A DNA stretch of 64,000 bases from Arctopsyche grandis (taxonomy: Eukaryota; Arthropoda; Insecta; Trichoptera; Hydropsychidae): positions 2,542,001 to 2,606,000 of the forward strand of contig NC_135356.1 in assembly GCF_051622035.1 (NCBI RefSeq), read 5' to 3'. The translations under genes were made by a program, and so were the position numbers. Under the pieces are notes generated by a model that saw only the letters and a program-made list of their open reading frames with translations, ran no database searches and was not told the DNA's origin. This document shows positions 1-11,406 of this stretch, piece after piece (positions within the stretch are counted from its first letter, which is position 1; each line of letters starts with the position of its first letter).

Positions 1-106
1 GTCACAAATATCCAAGTATGACCAGCAGCATTAAATATTAGCACGGGATCGAACCCGGTAACCTTTCGGTGCTAAACATAAAAGCAACTACCGAGAAATA
101 CTGCTG

Positions 107-110
<4 letters not shown>
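1..110 (-). repeat. tRNA-derived SINE fragment
   Basis: Read on the minus strand this stretch contains a Pol III B-box-like motif (GGTTCGATCCC) preceded by a tRNA-like head, then a tail resembling the body of the SINEs at 17374-17549, 44964-45260 and 55358-55800 (shared GCTGCTGG and TTGGATATTTGTGAC-like text). It is cut by the window edge on its 3' side. Family membership is inferred from shared text; no alignment was run. Confidence 0.6.

Positions 111-175
<65 letters not shown>
111..175. repeat. (TA)n microsatellite
   Basis: Uninterrupted TA dinucleotide run beginning at the head of the SINE fragment. No coding meaning. Confidence 0.95.
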
Positions 176-180
<5 letters not shown>

Positions 181-284
181 TAAAAACCTACATACATATG
201 TTAATAAAATAAAAATCTAATTGAGAATGCAAAAGCAAAGCAAAAAAACACAAAATACATACGTATTTTGTATTTTTATTAAAA

Positions 285-1010
<726 letters not shown>

Positions 1011-1129
1011 TTGTCGGGAACTCTGCGCGAAAAAGATGTCACCACACAGTGTGATTGCTTAGAGCCGCTTATCATATGACGAATTCACAATAACGGGCGC
1101 TGTATAATATTGTATGTCTGTACATCGGT

Positions 1130-1850
1130 TTCAATTTGATTCGGCCATTTTTTATTGCGCAGTTTGCAATTTCTTTGTTTGCGTTTTTACAGGTATTCCT
1201 CGACTTTTATTTTTGGATTCAGTGTGACAGCATGCTATACACCTATTCACATACACTACGCAAGCGCATTTGTTCGCGACAACTCTCAATAACAGACCTA
1301 TACTAACCGTGACCTTCAGGTGATACCGCCCATTAAATCGATTACTTGCCTGTAGGGGAGAAAAGTCTATGTTGACATGCGCTTCTGAGCTCATGGCAAC
1401 AAAGGGCGGTGAGAGGGGCGGGGGAAGCCGGGGTTGCTTCAATCGATACAGTGTCTGGGTAAATTTTCAGGACCACCCCATGGCGCAGGTCAGATCCAGA
1501 CGAGCCTTCAGCGAGAGAACATCTTGCTGGCCAGAGGTCTCCTGCTTTGTGGAAGATAATGGAGCTCAACAGTGATGGGGCCGCACACATACAGGTATTT
1601 ACGACTGCAACTGCGAAATCAAAAATATTTTTTCCTGTCGCCATTTTGGTTGTGCGTTTTGTTAACGTCATTTCTGCGTTTCTTTTTGACTGTATCATAT
1701 TACGCATTCACAATAGCGGGCGTTCTACAATATTCGGTGGCATTTTGTTTCGGCTTTTGGGTGCGTTATCTGGTAAATTGCTATTTTTTACTTTATCTAT
1801 GTTTTTAGTTGTATTGTTTTAAATTGGGAATTTTGGGTTTCTTTTGCAAT
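1130..1850. repeat. Dispersed repeat family R, copy 1
   Basis: Segments recur at 41500-41870 (GGCGCTGTATAATATTGTAT and onward) and at 45770-46150, 46830-47100 and 47630-47810 (CCAGGACCACCCCATGGCGC and onward, plus CGCCATTTTGGTTATG). The copies are 80-95% alike by eye and are rearranged relative to one another. Short frames on both strands are not shared consistently, so I see no gene. The class is unknown; it could be the non-coding part of a transposon. Confidence 0.6.
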
Positions 1851-2028
1851 TTTGTTCATTGCAAGCAACCGCAATTGTATGTAGTTGTAGCTGTACTTTT
1901 TTACTTTATCTATGTACGTAGTAACAATAGATGAAGTTTTGTGATCATGCGAAAATTCGAACTCGAGATTTTGACTGATTCGAACTCAGAATCGATCACT
2001 GATCACGTTTTCATGATCTAGAAAAAAT

Positions 2029-2077
2029 GTGTGTGTGTGTGTCTGTGTGTGTCTGTGTGTGTGTCTGTGTGGGTGTG
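2029..2077. repeat. (GT)n microsatellite with TC interruptions
   Basis: GTGTGTGT tract with periodic TCTG interruptions at the head of the ACCGGAAGT-rich repeat region. Confidence 0.9.
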
Positions 2078-2606
2078 TATTTTGGGGATATTTTTAACAC
2101 TGTTAGTCCTATCGAACTGAAACTTAGTATCGGTTACTGAAATTCTTATCGACACGACGTAAATTTTTTTCAAATTTTTAAGTTGACCGGAAATGGTACC
2201 TCGCCTTATAGGTGTCCTCTTTTTTTAAGTTTTTGAATTCAATTATCTCCCAAATCACTAACTGAATCGGACTGATTTTTTTTTAAATATAATAGAAATA
2301 ATAATTTTTATAACCTCATATTTTTTAAATATTTCTATCTGAACCGGAAGCAGTACTTTTACTCTAGAGAATCGAAGTTTTTTATGTTTTTTTCAGATCT
2401 TCATATCTAGAAGTTTAAGTTTAATACCAAGTTAATTATAAAATTTAGTTAGCATCCGTCAACCGGAAGTAGCAGTTTACTCTTGTTCGATTTTTCTTCC
2501 ACTATTTTTTTCGACCCCTTAAGCATGTGTGTTCGTCACAAAAAAATTCAAGTATAATTCTTGTTGCAATTTGATGAAAATGAAAAAAAATTATTAAATT
2601 TTATAA

Positions 2607-3540
2607 ACCGGAAGTGGGATTTTTTTCAAAATGTTGTGAAAATGTTGAAAATGTTGTGCCCACTACTCTGTCCACACCCCTGAACGTATTAAGCTGAAAA
2701 TTTATATTTCTATCCTTTATGTACTAACTTAGAGCTGATAGGGTTTTGGTCAGAATTCGTAAACCGGAAGTAGTATTTTTTTTAAAAACAATATTTCATT
2801 ATTTTTTCATTATTTTATTTTGACCTTTTAAATTGTTTTAAGCTTCTTGATATTTAATGTGTATAATAAAAATAGTGATTTTAAGTTAAAATAAAAAAAA
2901 AATTACTTAATTTAATGAACCGGAAGTGGGATTTTTTTCCTCGTGGAAAGGTCAAAAATGTTGTGCCCACCACTCTGTCCGCACCCCTGAACGTATTAAG
3001 CTGAAAATTTATATTTCTATTCTTTGTGTACTAACTTAGAGCTGGTAGGGTTTTGGTCAGAATTCGTAAACCGGAAGTAGTATTTTTCTTAAAAACAATA
3101 TTTCATTATTTTTTCATTATTTTATTTTGACCTTTTTAATTGTTTTAAGCTTCTTGATATTTAATGTGTATAATAAAAATAGTGATTTTAAGTAAAAATA
3201 AAAAAAAATTACTTAATTTAATGAACCGGAAGTGGGATTTTTTTCCTCGTAGAAAAGTCAAAAATGTTGTGCCCACTACTCTGTCCGCACCCCTAAACGT
3301 ATTAAGCTGAAAATTTATATTTCTATCCTTTATGTACTAACTTAGAGCTGGAAGGGTTTTGGTCAGAATTTGTAAACCGGAAGTGGTATTTTTTTTTAAA
3401 ACAATATTTCATTATTTTATTTTGACCTTTAAAATTATTTTTATTTTCTTGATATTTAATGAGTATAATACTGATAGTGATTTTTAGTAATAAAAAAAAT
3501 TTGAACAAAATCTGATAACCGGAAGTAGATCTTTTGTTTT
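2607..3540. repeat. Tandem array, three units of about 293-312 bp
   Basis: The marker ACCGGAAGTGGGATTTTTTT begins units at 2607, 2919 and 3225, and a related ACCGGAAGTAGATC follows at 3518, giving spacings of 312, 306 and 293. Each unit also contains a second ACCGGAAGT half-way along, TGTGCCCACYACTCTGTCC, and AAGCTTCTTGATATTTAATG. Further ACCGGAAG-type words occur upstream at 2188-2480, suggesting the array arose from shorter repeats. No ORF or terminal repeat is seen. Confidence 0.85.
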
Positions 3541-4160
3541 GTGCAAGTTTCCATACATTTGCGCTCAATTTGTATCGCTATCATAGTCATCAGTTCAATA
3601 TCGAATTTTGTTTTGTAATCTTCTTATATTCATCAAATACATAGATAAAGTCATGGGTTGGTCACACCCGAATTTTTTTATATATTACCTCAATTTATGA
3701 TATTTCAAATGATTATTTGTATAAATGCACTAACTGCTAAATTTGAATTCAATAGTGTTAGTTGATATTTTTACGTTGCTAGTTTAAATTTTTGACACTC
3801 TTCAAGTAAGGGCGAAATCATACAGCGGTGAATGTGGGACTTGGGGTTTTTTTTAGATAGTTCAAAACATATAGAAAAAATATCGCGTTTGTGGTATAGT
3901 CCTTTGAAAACGATACATTCGACCGTTCGTCGTTGAAATTGTATGGTAGTATTTATCCTTGCTTTCAGTAAAATTCGGTCCGAGGGTCGTTCGTCAGAAC
4001 GGTGTAAATCTACATATATTTTTTTTATCAAACTTCTCTTTGACTGTTACTAGGAAGGATAGTTCCGAGTGCAGACTGCAGACACATTATACAGTTAGTT
4101 TTGCTTGTGCATAACGGAAAAAAAGATATTTTCTCTTGAACTGCTACGTACTAAACTGCG
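3541..4160. other. Unannotated AT-rich DNA
   Basis: I see no gene, transposon terminus or RNA gene. The short minus-strand frame at 3771-4031 resembles nothing I know. Confidence 0.5.
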
Positions 4161-4163
4161 ACC

Positions 4164-4184
4164 TTTTTATATATATATATATAT

Positions 4185-4273
<89 letters not shown>

Positions 4274-4275
4274 TA
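4164..4275. repeat. (TA)n microsatellite
   Basis: TA run with one AAAATA interruption near 4186, followed by two copies of ATATATATAAGTCT. Confidence 0.95.
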
Positions 4276-4351
4276 TAAGTCTTATATAATATATATAAGT
4301 CTCAGACTTACGAGAGCTGAGACTTATGTTCTTGACGATGTAAAGCGAAAC

Positions 4352-4639
4352 TGAAACGAAATGTAATTGGCCATCGCGGGTCGAGTGGGGGGTGATTGCG
4401 ATCGAAGTCTCATCTTAGATCGGTTTATTTTTATTTATGTAAGTCTCATCCTAAATTTTATTAACGCAAATATTTCAAAATACGAACCACGAACTCAAAA
4501 ATAATAAAAAATAAAAGTCAAATTCTGCCGACCGCTATACGCACGAACAATGTTGTATTTTTGACCAAAATGCAATGCCTTAGCATTGAAACGTAATGTA
4601 ATTGGCCATTGCGAGTCGAGTGGGGGTGAATGCGATAGC
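4352..4639. repeat. Pair of ~52-bp direct repeats
   Basis: 4352-4403 and 4588-4639 share GTAATTGGCCAT, GTCGAGTGGGGG and flanking bases with only a few differences. They lie just left of the solo LTR. Function unknown. Confidence 0.75.
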
Positions 4640-4666
4640 ATGTATCCATGTACATATGTATAATAC

Positions 4667-4994
4667 TGTAACGTAGAGATTAGGTGAGTGGCGCTCGTGG
4701 ACTGATGGTTCACGACCGCGGATCACCTGATCTCTCGTTCCCGCCAAAAAGGCCTCCACGAATGAATCAGCCCTATGCAACGGCCAAAGGCATCGTCTGA
4801 CTCATCGACCAATGATTGTTGAGATATGTATGTATGTGTACTGTGTCCAGCGAGTATAAATATGGGGCGTTCTCGGCATGGAATTCATTCCAGCCCGGAC
4901 CGCCGCCAAGAGAGCACGAATAAACCGCTACTACCCATCTTCCTGCGTCTTTCTCCGATTCTGGAAACCCCCCCCCCTTTACGTCCACGCAACA
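4667..4994 (+). mobile_element. Solo LTR of an LTR retrotransposon
   Basis: A 328-bp unit starts TGTAACG and ends CGCAACA, the TG...CA ends typical of LTRs. It is flanked on both sides by the 4-bp direct repeat ATAC (4663-4666 and 4995-4998). Inside are a TATA box (TATAAATA, from 4855) and a polyadenylation signal (AATAAA, 4919-4924) about 60 bases downstream, as expected for U3-R structure. It is more GC-rich than its surroundings. No gag/pol sequence and no second LTR is present, so this is most simply a solo LTR left by LTR-LTR recombination. A 4-bp duplication fits Gypsy or BEL types; I cannot choose between them. Confidence 0.75.
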
Positions 4995-4998
4995 ATAC

Positions 4999-5498
4999 CT
5001 TTTACGTAAGTCTCAAAACTAGATCGTTTCGACTATAAGGCAATAATTAAATGACTTTTTCCGAATATGAGACCAGGGACAAATTCTGTAATAGAGATAA
5101 TGAATGATAGTAGCATTATAGAAGATATTTTATTTTTAGGTCTTGATTCTAGACCTACATATACATCGGTACATTGTGTTATTATGTTCTTCTAAATTCT
5201 AGAAGAACAATTGAAACGATCCATCATCCATAGCGTAACTCCAAATTTATTTCAAGTACATATGTATACATAATTGATGATTACTCTCAATCATTATCAA
5301 AGGAAATAAACGTATATAAAGTAACGGGAAAATTACAAAGAAATTAAAATAGCCCTTATAAGACAAATCCATAGATTGTTTGTGTTCTTTAAAAAGTTTT
5401 ACTAATTTACAGAAATTTTTTTAATGCTTATTAAATTTAAAAAGATATGCAATAATCTAAAATATATTTTTTTGTCATTTTGATTTTTATATATGTCC
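4999..5498. other. Unannotated AT-rich DNA
   Basis: No gene or recognisable repeat end is seen between the solo LTR and the hAT element. Confidence 0.5.
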
Positions 5499-5592
5499 AT
5501 TATAGGCAGTGGCGGCTCGTGGATAGGATATCTGGGGGTGCTGCGGTTGATTTTACTATTAACATCAATTTTATGAAAATTAAACATTATAT

Positions 5593-8500
5593 TTTATTTT
5601 ATTTTATTTATTTTATTTTATTAATTGAAAAATCAACAGACAGGATGTACAGAGATAGGTATAAAAAACACAAAAAGTAAATAAATAATATATGTAACAC
5701 CCGAGTCCAATAATAGATTTTTACAAAAATGAAAAAGATAAATATAAGGAAAACAAATTAAAAAGTAAAGAATAAAGGCATGACAAAATATGTAGTACAT
5801 TGCATAATTAAACTATAGTATTAAAATATTTGGAAAAGGTTATAAGATAGAATATAAGAAGAAATTGAAATTTACAAATATAAAAAACAAATGAAAAAGG
5901 TAAATACAAAATAAACAAATGAAATGGAAAGGAATGAAAGCTATAATATGATTAAATAGCACATTACATAACTAAACTAAAGTATAAAAATAATGGAAAT
6001 ATTGGAAAAATAGAATAGAAGAAAAAATGAATCAATCGGTCAAGATTCTCTTGATGTTAGACCTGAATTGATGTAGGGAAATACCAAACAGATCAACCTC
6101 ATTCAGCTCTCCGTTAAACATACGATAAACGCGCTGCAGATAAAAATATTTTTGGGAATTAGTATTGAAAGGATCAAGTGAAAAGAGTGTAACGCGTCTA
6201 GGGTATCGAACTGGGATTCTGAAATTAACCTTATTCAGTAAATCAGAACAATCAAGGAAACCATTTATGAGCTTAAAGAAGAATATAGCATCAGAATGTC
6301 GTCGCCTGACAGAAAGATTGTTAAAAGAAAGGATTTTTAAAATGTCGGAAACAGTAGAATGGGTATAGGTAGGAAAAAGGTAGCGTAAGGATTTAATAAA
6401 TTTAAGTTGAACTTTCTCAATACAATTAATATGGGATAAATAAAAAGGTGACCAGATAATTGAGGCAAATTCAAGGTGAGACCTTACAAAGGAAAAATAA
6501 AGTAATTTTAGTACATAAGGATCATTAAAGGGTTTTGTTGAGCGGAGTAGGAATCCAAGAGATTTAAATGCTTTGTTGGTAATAAAAGAAATATGTTCAG
6601 AGAAATCTAGTTTATTATTGAGTATTACACCAAGATCCTTAATAGAAGATGACGTGTTAAGGATTGAATGATTTAATTGATATTGATTAGTAATAATTGA
6701 CTTATTTCTAGTGAAATTTAAAATAGAGCATTTTTCTAGATTAATAAAAAGATCATTATTTAAACAATATATAGAGAATCTATCTAGATCTTCTTGTATC
6801 TTATGACAATCGTCTATGGTGTATATAGGTTTGTAAATTTTTAAATCATCAGCGTAAAGAAGTATAAAGGAATGTTTGAAGATGTATGAGATATCATTAA
6901 TATAGAGTAAAAAGAATAAGGGACCTAAATGCGACCCTTGTGGGACACCGGAAGGAATATGTCTAAGTGATGATCTAAAACCATTGAGAATTATGATTTG
7001 GTGACGATTTAGTATATACGAAGAGATCCAACGAAATAAATTTCCTCGGATTCCAAGGGACCAAAGTTTATTGAGTAAAAGGTTGTGATTGATTTTATCA
7101 AAAGCTTTAGAGAAATCCGTATAAACGACGTCTATTTGGATTCGTTTGTCCATATAAGATGTGAGAGTACTAGTGAAATTAAGCAGGTTAGTCTCTACCG
7201 ATCTCCCCTTAAAAAAACCATGTTGTTCAGGTATAATGTAGTTTTTGAAATTGGAGAAAAGGAAATTATAGATAATTTTTTCAAAGATTTTACTAATGAC
7301 AGATAGTTTAGATATAGGACGGTAATTCTCAATAAGATTCTTATCACCTTTTTTAAAAATAGGGGTGATGTAAGATAATTTCCAATAGTCAGGAAATTTA
7401 CCGTTCGACATAGAAAGATTGAAAAGGATTGTTATGGGAAGAGATAATGGGACAGCACATTTAACAAGGAAAAAAGAAGGCAAACCATCACAACCCGCAC
7501 CAAGATTAACATTGAGAGAGTTGATGTGACTGAGTACAGTAGATAAGTCAAAATGAAAAGTAGATAAGTTACAAGAAGAAGTATCTGTATTAGAGATAGA
7601 AAGGTTAATGGTAGAATCACTATTGAAAGTGGAGTCAAAATAGTCAGCAAAAATGGTACAGATTTCAGAACCATGTGAAGCCGACTTATTTCCATAATAC
7701 ATTACGGAAGGATATGAAGAGGAGGTATTTTTTTTTGAATTTATATATGACCAAAATGATTTGGGATTAGTTTTAATATTATTTTGAATAAGAGAAATAT
7801 AATTTCTAAAGCAGATTAAAGAATATTTTTTAATTCGAGCTCTTAATAGTGAAAAACTTTGATAATCTAAGGGATTTGAATAAATTTTAAATTTTTTATG
7901 GAATTTGTTTTTTTCTTTTATTATTTTAATAAGAGACGATGTAAACCAAGGGGGATATTTGGTACGCTTAGATTTAAGAGTAAAAGGGACGTGGCATTCA
8001 ATAATATTTTGTAAGGTATCGTAAAATTTTTTACAAGCTAAATCAATATTTAAATTGGACAAAAGTGAATTCCAATTGATATCGCTTAAAATTGGAATAA
8101 TTGTAGCATAGTCAGCTTTTCTAAAGAGGAAAGTTTTATTATAATTATAATTCAAGGGTGAAGATTTGTTGTAAATTATTGAGATGCAAAAGGATAAATG
8201 ATGAGAATCTTCATGGATTAGCGTAGAGTCAGCACGAGAAATATATAAGGGGAAACTACTAATAGCTAGGTCAAGAATACGATTATTAGTATTTGACAAA
8301 TAATTGTATTGATAAAGTTTATTATAAGATAAGAATTGAGTAAAGGAAAGGGAAGAAAAATTAATACAATTGGAAGGAAATAGATGCAGATTTGAGTCGT
8401 ATTTTGTCCAATCAATAGTGGGAAGATTGTAATCACCGAGTAAAATGAATCGATCCTCTGGATAATTGGTTATTAGATCAGATACTTTATTTAAATGGGT

Positions 8501-8707
8501 AACTAATAGAGTTTGGTGAGAATTACCAGGAGGAATATAGACAGTACAGATATTTAGTTTAAAAAATTTAGTGGTAATAGTAATCCAAAGGTCTTCTGTG
8601 GAAGTTAACCAATTATTTTGAATGACAGAGGGTAGATTATTTTTCACAGCTATGATTACACCACCACCAAATATTTGGTTATGAAGAGAATAATAATAAT
8701 AATAATA
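5593..8707 (-). mobile_element. Nested 5'-truncated non-LTR retrotransposon (CR1/Jockey group)
   Basis: On the minus strand this is a LINE with endonuclease and reverse transcriptase, a 3' UTR (6031 down to about 5630) and an A-rich AATAAAATAAAAT-type tail (5593-5630). It interrupts the hAT element. ATTATAT occurs at both boundaries (5586-5592 and 8708-8714), a possible 7-bp target duplication, though the sequence is low in complexity. The 5' end lies inside the endonuclease domain and merges with a short (TAA)n run at 8691-8707. Confidence 0.8.
6032..8707 (-). CDS. Endonuclease/reverse transcriptase ORF2 of the nested LINE (5' partial, otherwise intact)
   Basis: This polyprotein nicks target DNA and reverse-transcribes its own RNA. 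About 890 codons are open from the 5' junction to a TAA/TGA stop at 6032. The nominal start at 8647 is a GTG inside the domain; the same frame reads upstream through FGGGVIIAV, a typical apurinic-like endonuclease (EEP) strand, so the true start has been lost. Visible endonuclease landmarks are LLGDYNLPTIDW, NRILDLAI and EDSHHLSF (the catalytic SDH-like block). Reverse transcriptase landmarks are TDFSKAFDKINH (block A), GVPQGSHLGPLFF (block B) and LLYADDLKIYK, with the catalytic YADD intact. The C-terminal LRRRH-rich region resembles CR1/Jockey-group LINEs. No frameshift or stop is seen, which implies recent insertion. Clade assignment is by memory of motifs only. Confidence 0.88.
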   Translation of the reverse strand, partial: YYYYYYSLHNQIFGGGVIIAVKNNLPSVIQNNWLTSTEDLWITITTKFFKLNICTVYIPPGNSHQTLLVTHLNKVSDLITNYPEDRFILLGDYNLPTIDWTKYDSNLHLFPSNCINFSSLSFTQFLSYNKLYQYNYLSNTNNRILDLAISSFPLYISRADSTLIHEDSHHLSFCISIIYNKSSPLNYNYNKTFLFRKADYATIIPILSDINWNSLLSNLNIDLACKKFYDTLQNIIECHVPFTLKSKRTKYPPWFTSSLIKIIKEKNKFHKKFKIYSNPLDYQSFSLLRARIKKYSLICFRNYISLIQNNIKTNPKSFWSYINSKKNTSSSYPSVMYYGNKSASHGSEICTIFADYFDSTFNSDSTINLSISNTDTSSCNLSTFHFDLSTVLSHINSLNVNLGAGCDGLPSFFLVKCAVPLSLPITILFNLSMSNGKFPDYWKLSYITPIFKKGDKNLIENYRPISKLSVISKIFEKIIYNFLFSNFKNYIIPEQHGFFKGRSVETNLLNFTSTLTSYMDKRIQIDVVYTDFSKAFDKINHNLLLNKLWSLGIRGNLFRWISSYILNRHQIIILNGFRSSLRHIPSGVPQGSHLGPLFFLLYINDISYIFKHSFILLYADDLKIYKPIYTIDDCHKIQEDLDRFSIYCLNNDLFINLEKCSILNFTRNKSIITNQYQLNHSILNTSSSIKDLGVILNNKLDFSEHISFITNKAFKSLGFLLRSTKPFNDPYVLKLLYFSFVRSHLEFASIIWSPFYLSHINCIEKVQLKFIKSLRYLFPTYTHSTVSDILKILSFNNLSVRRRHSDAIFFFKLINGFLDCSDLLNKVNFRIPVRYPRRVTLFSLDPFNTNSQKYFYLQRVYRMFNGELNEVDLFGISLHQFRSNIKRILTD

Positions 8708-8867
8708 ATTATATGTATTTCATTTCATTATAAAATTGATTCTTCTGTATTTTTTCCTTGAAAAAAGATCTATCACCTTTTCGTTAATTTTTTTACTGTC
8801 CGTAATCATTTTTTTTCAATTGACAGCATAGACAAAGCCGTCAATCTTTCCTGAACCATTGTGTTTC

Positions 8868-9451
8868 TTATACTCGTATACATATGTATATCTTTATTCT
8901 ATTTATTGATGAAAAACACCGTTCTGGCTCAGAGGTAGTTAAAGTTGTAAGCAGAATTTGAATAAGTTTTGCTATTTCCACACGAACTTTGCATAAATTG
9001 ATTGCAAAAATAAGTTTTAAAAATATTAATAAATCTTTAATACTATGCATTTCTTTCCTTGAGTAAAACACTTCTAATTCAGTTTGAAGTTTTTCTTTAT
9101 CTAACATTGGATATGATTCAACGGTTAGTAGTAGATCTTTCATTGGCATTTTCTTTCAGTACTTTTGAAAATTTTCTTTATTGAATAATTTCCCAGCTTT
9201 TAATTGATTAGAAAAAGTATATCTTTCTTTAATATCCTTAATAATAACAAAGCACATATTTTAGGTTTCTATAATATGTGCGTAATATATGCATCACATA
9301 TTATTGGCTTCTATTTTTTCTCGTATTTGTATAATGACATTAGTAAAACTTTTTAAGGTTTCTTTAATTGAAAATGCATCGACATTACTAGATTGCATTT
9401 GGTTATAAATAATTTCTACATGCGGCATTAACTTGTGAAAAAGTTCTGACT
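8868..9451 (-). pseudogene. hAT transposase C-terminal remnant (ZMYM1/TTF-type)
   Basis: Translation on the minus strand from a splice-acceptor-like TTTTATTTTAG near 9452 gives SELFHKLMPHVEIIYNQM, and further down YPMLDKEKLQTELEVFYSR and LTTSEPERCFSSINRIK. The last is the hAT dimerisation motif, in the form seen in proteins annotated as zinc finger MYM-type protein 1-like. Stops interrupt the frame between 9150 and 9300. The N-terminal zinc finger and the RNase-H-like catalytic core are absent. It lies between the inverted ends at 5507 and 10038 and therefore belongs to that element. Confidence 0.75.
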
Positions 9452-10046
9452 AAAATAAAAAATTGTATTCAGTAAATTGGTAGAATCTGTTATTGTTTTA
9501 TCAGTATTTTCGGAAGAATATTTAAGTTATTGAAAACATTAGCTCAGCTTCTCTTGATTTTTATACCATCTTAAATACAATACTTAGAGTGACGTATAGA
9601 AGGAAGTGTAGAAAGATAGAAAGTGTAAGAGGTGTAGAAAGAAAGACAAAAGGTGCAGAAGAAATGACGAAAAGTGAGGAGCGTGTCGAGCGCGCGGCGC
9701 CGCACACGAACGCAACAAGAAATGTGTATAGCACTGTTGGGAGTGCAGTACGGACCAAGCTTCTAGCTGCCCTCGCGCCCCCCCTTCGCCCACTTGAGCA
9801 ATTCCATCGAAAACCGTACTGCACAAAATCATAAACGATGCCTCACTTTCTGATATTAGTACCGCGATATATGATCATTATTGGATGAATCGGTGTGCGG
9901 GCGAGCTTAATACACGCTTAAATATTATTGATATTTTCATATAATATACATACATTTATGTATATAATAATATTAATTTTTTCTCAATTTCCTTGGGGGT
10001 GCTGCAGTACCGCAGTGCGTATGGACGAGCCGCCACTGATTATAAG

Positions 10047-10779
10047 TAACTTTTTAGGGAATTCTTGAGACTCAAATATTCCAACAAAATGAGTTTCTCG
10101 AATTTCGAGATTTTTATATATTTACATATTCCGAAAAAATGATATTCTGGAATCTTGAGAATCAAATAAAGTCGAGAAATTAGAAGCTCTAGTCTCAATT
10201 CGTCAATATATTATATGTATATATGTATAATATGTATGACAGTTTGGCTTGCCTATATATTTCATAAAATTCTCGGATTTTTTCGGCATTTTTTTATAAT
10301 TTAAGTACAGATAATCAAAAATTACAAATATGAGTTGCGAGCGTGTCGCGATTTGAATGGAAGTTTCAGGAAAAAGTGGCAACTTTGAATTCTTATTCGC
10401 TGTGAAGAAACCAAAATTAATTTCTAGCTTTAGCCTTAAATACGAAGGAGCGCGCACCGGTGGGCTTATGATAAACAATCCAATTTCACTGCAATAGTTG
10501 ACTATTGAGCGATCATTTTAAATTTATTAATCGCCGAATTTGTTTGCGTCTGATTTTGAGCTAACTCTGGTTCATATGACTTTGTTTAACTATCAATACA
10601 AGTAATATTTTCCGGATCTTGTAATATTTTCCAAAAGCAAATCTCAATGTTTTTTTTTCTTGCATTTTTTAGAACTTTGGAGTGGATGAGCGCTGCAACC
10701 GAGTCCTGCAAATGAGCATCGACCTTGCACTCAGTTGAATAAAGTAAGTTCTACATTCAGCATAAAATTAAAATGAACT
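10047..10779. other. Unannotated AT-rich DNA
   Basis: No gene or transposon end recognised. The minus-strand frame at 10203-10478 has no recognisable motif. Confidence 0.5.
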
Positions 10780-10783
10780 TTAA

Positions 10784-11402
10784 GGGGTTATTCTAGTCTA
10801 GAGGGATGAATTGTAGGTATTTTATTTATAAATGTTTGAAGAGTACATAAAAAAAAATTCTAAATTCTAAAAGTTACAGGCTGATGAAGTGGCGCGTCAA
10901 AAGGGCGCGTCAAAAAAATGGCGCGCCCTGGTTTACACGATTCCAACGTTCATAGTTATCTGATATAAAAAAAAAATGAATTCTTAATCCAAACAAATGC
11001 TGCAATCGAAATAATTTTTTTTCGCAAAATAGTGGCTGTTTGAAATGAAAAGACCATTTTTTACCAGTTTTTTTTAATTTTTTAAAAATAGTAAAATTTA
11101 AAATTTGTTATGGTTCTAGTTCGTGCGATAGAGTAATGTATAGAGAAGGCTCACACCAAATTTCAAGTAAAACTTGAGATACCATGTCAACCGTCTCGAA
11201 AAAAGTACTTTCGAGAAAAACGCGTTTAAAGTTTCGGGTAAGGTTACGCGCCGGTTAGATGCCACGTCACTGAAGCAGCGATATCTCCGAAAATAATTTG
11301 GATTTTAAAAATCCGCTTAAACATATTCTTAAAGGTTTAAGCTCTGAAAATATGAAAGAAAAAAAAATCGATTTTTTCAAATTTCTAAACTAGAATACCC
11401 CC
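10784..11402. mobile_element. TTAA-flanked MITE (piggyBac-like)
   Basis: A 619-bp unit lies between two TTAA tetranucleotides (10780-10783 and 11403-11406). The ends are inverted: GGGGTTATTCTAGTCTAGA on the left and, reversed, GGGGGTATTCTAGTTTAGA on the right. There is no ORF of note. TTAA target duplication with G-rich inverted ends is the pattern of piggyBac-type DNA transposons; assignment to that superfamily is inference. Confidence 0.75.
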
Positions 11403-11406
11403 TTAA

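Larger units (their letters stand above)
5507..10038. mobile_element. hAT transposon (ZMYM1-like), non-autonomous, carrying a LINE
   Basis: The left end CAGTGGCGGCTCGT (5507) is the reverse complement of the right end ACGAGCCGCCACTG (to 10038), and GGGGGTGCTGC also appears inverted near both tips. The flanking 8-mers ATTATAGG (5499-5506) and ATTATAAG (10039-10046) match at 7 of 8 bases, as expected for an aged hAT target duplication. The interior holds a C-terminal transposase remnant (8868-9451, minus) and a nested LINE (5593-8707). About 500 residues of transposase are missing, so it cannot move by itself. Confidence 0.88.

Noticed and set aside
2607..3540. CRISPR-like or satellite array
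   Set aside because: Units of about 300 bases with short marker words are not the repeat-spacer pattern of CRISPR, and the context is eukaryotic. Only three units are present, so I call it a tandem array.
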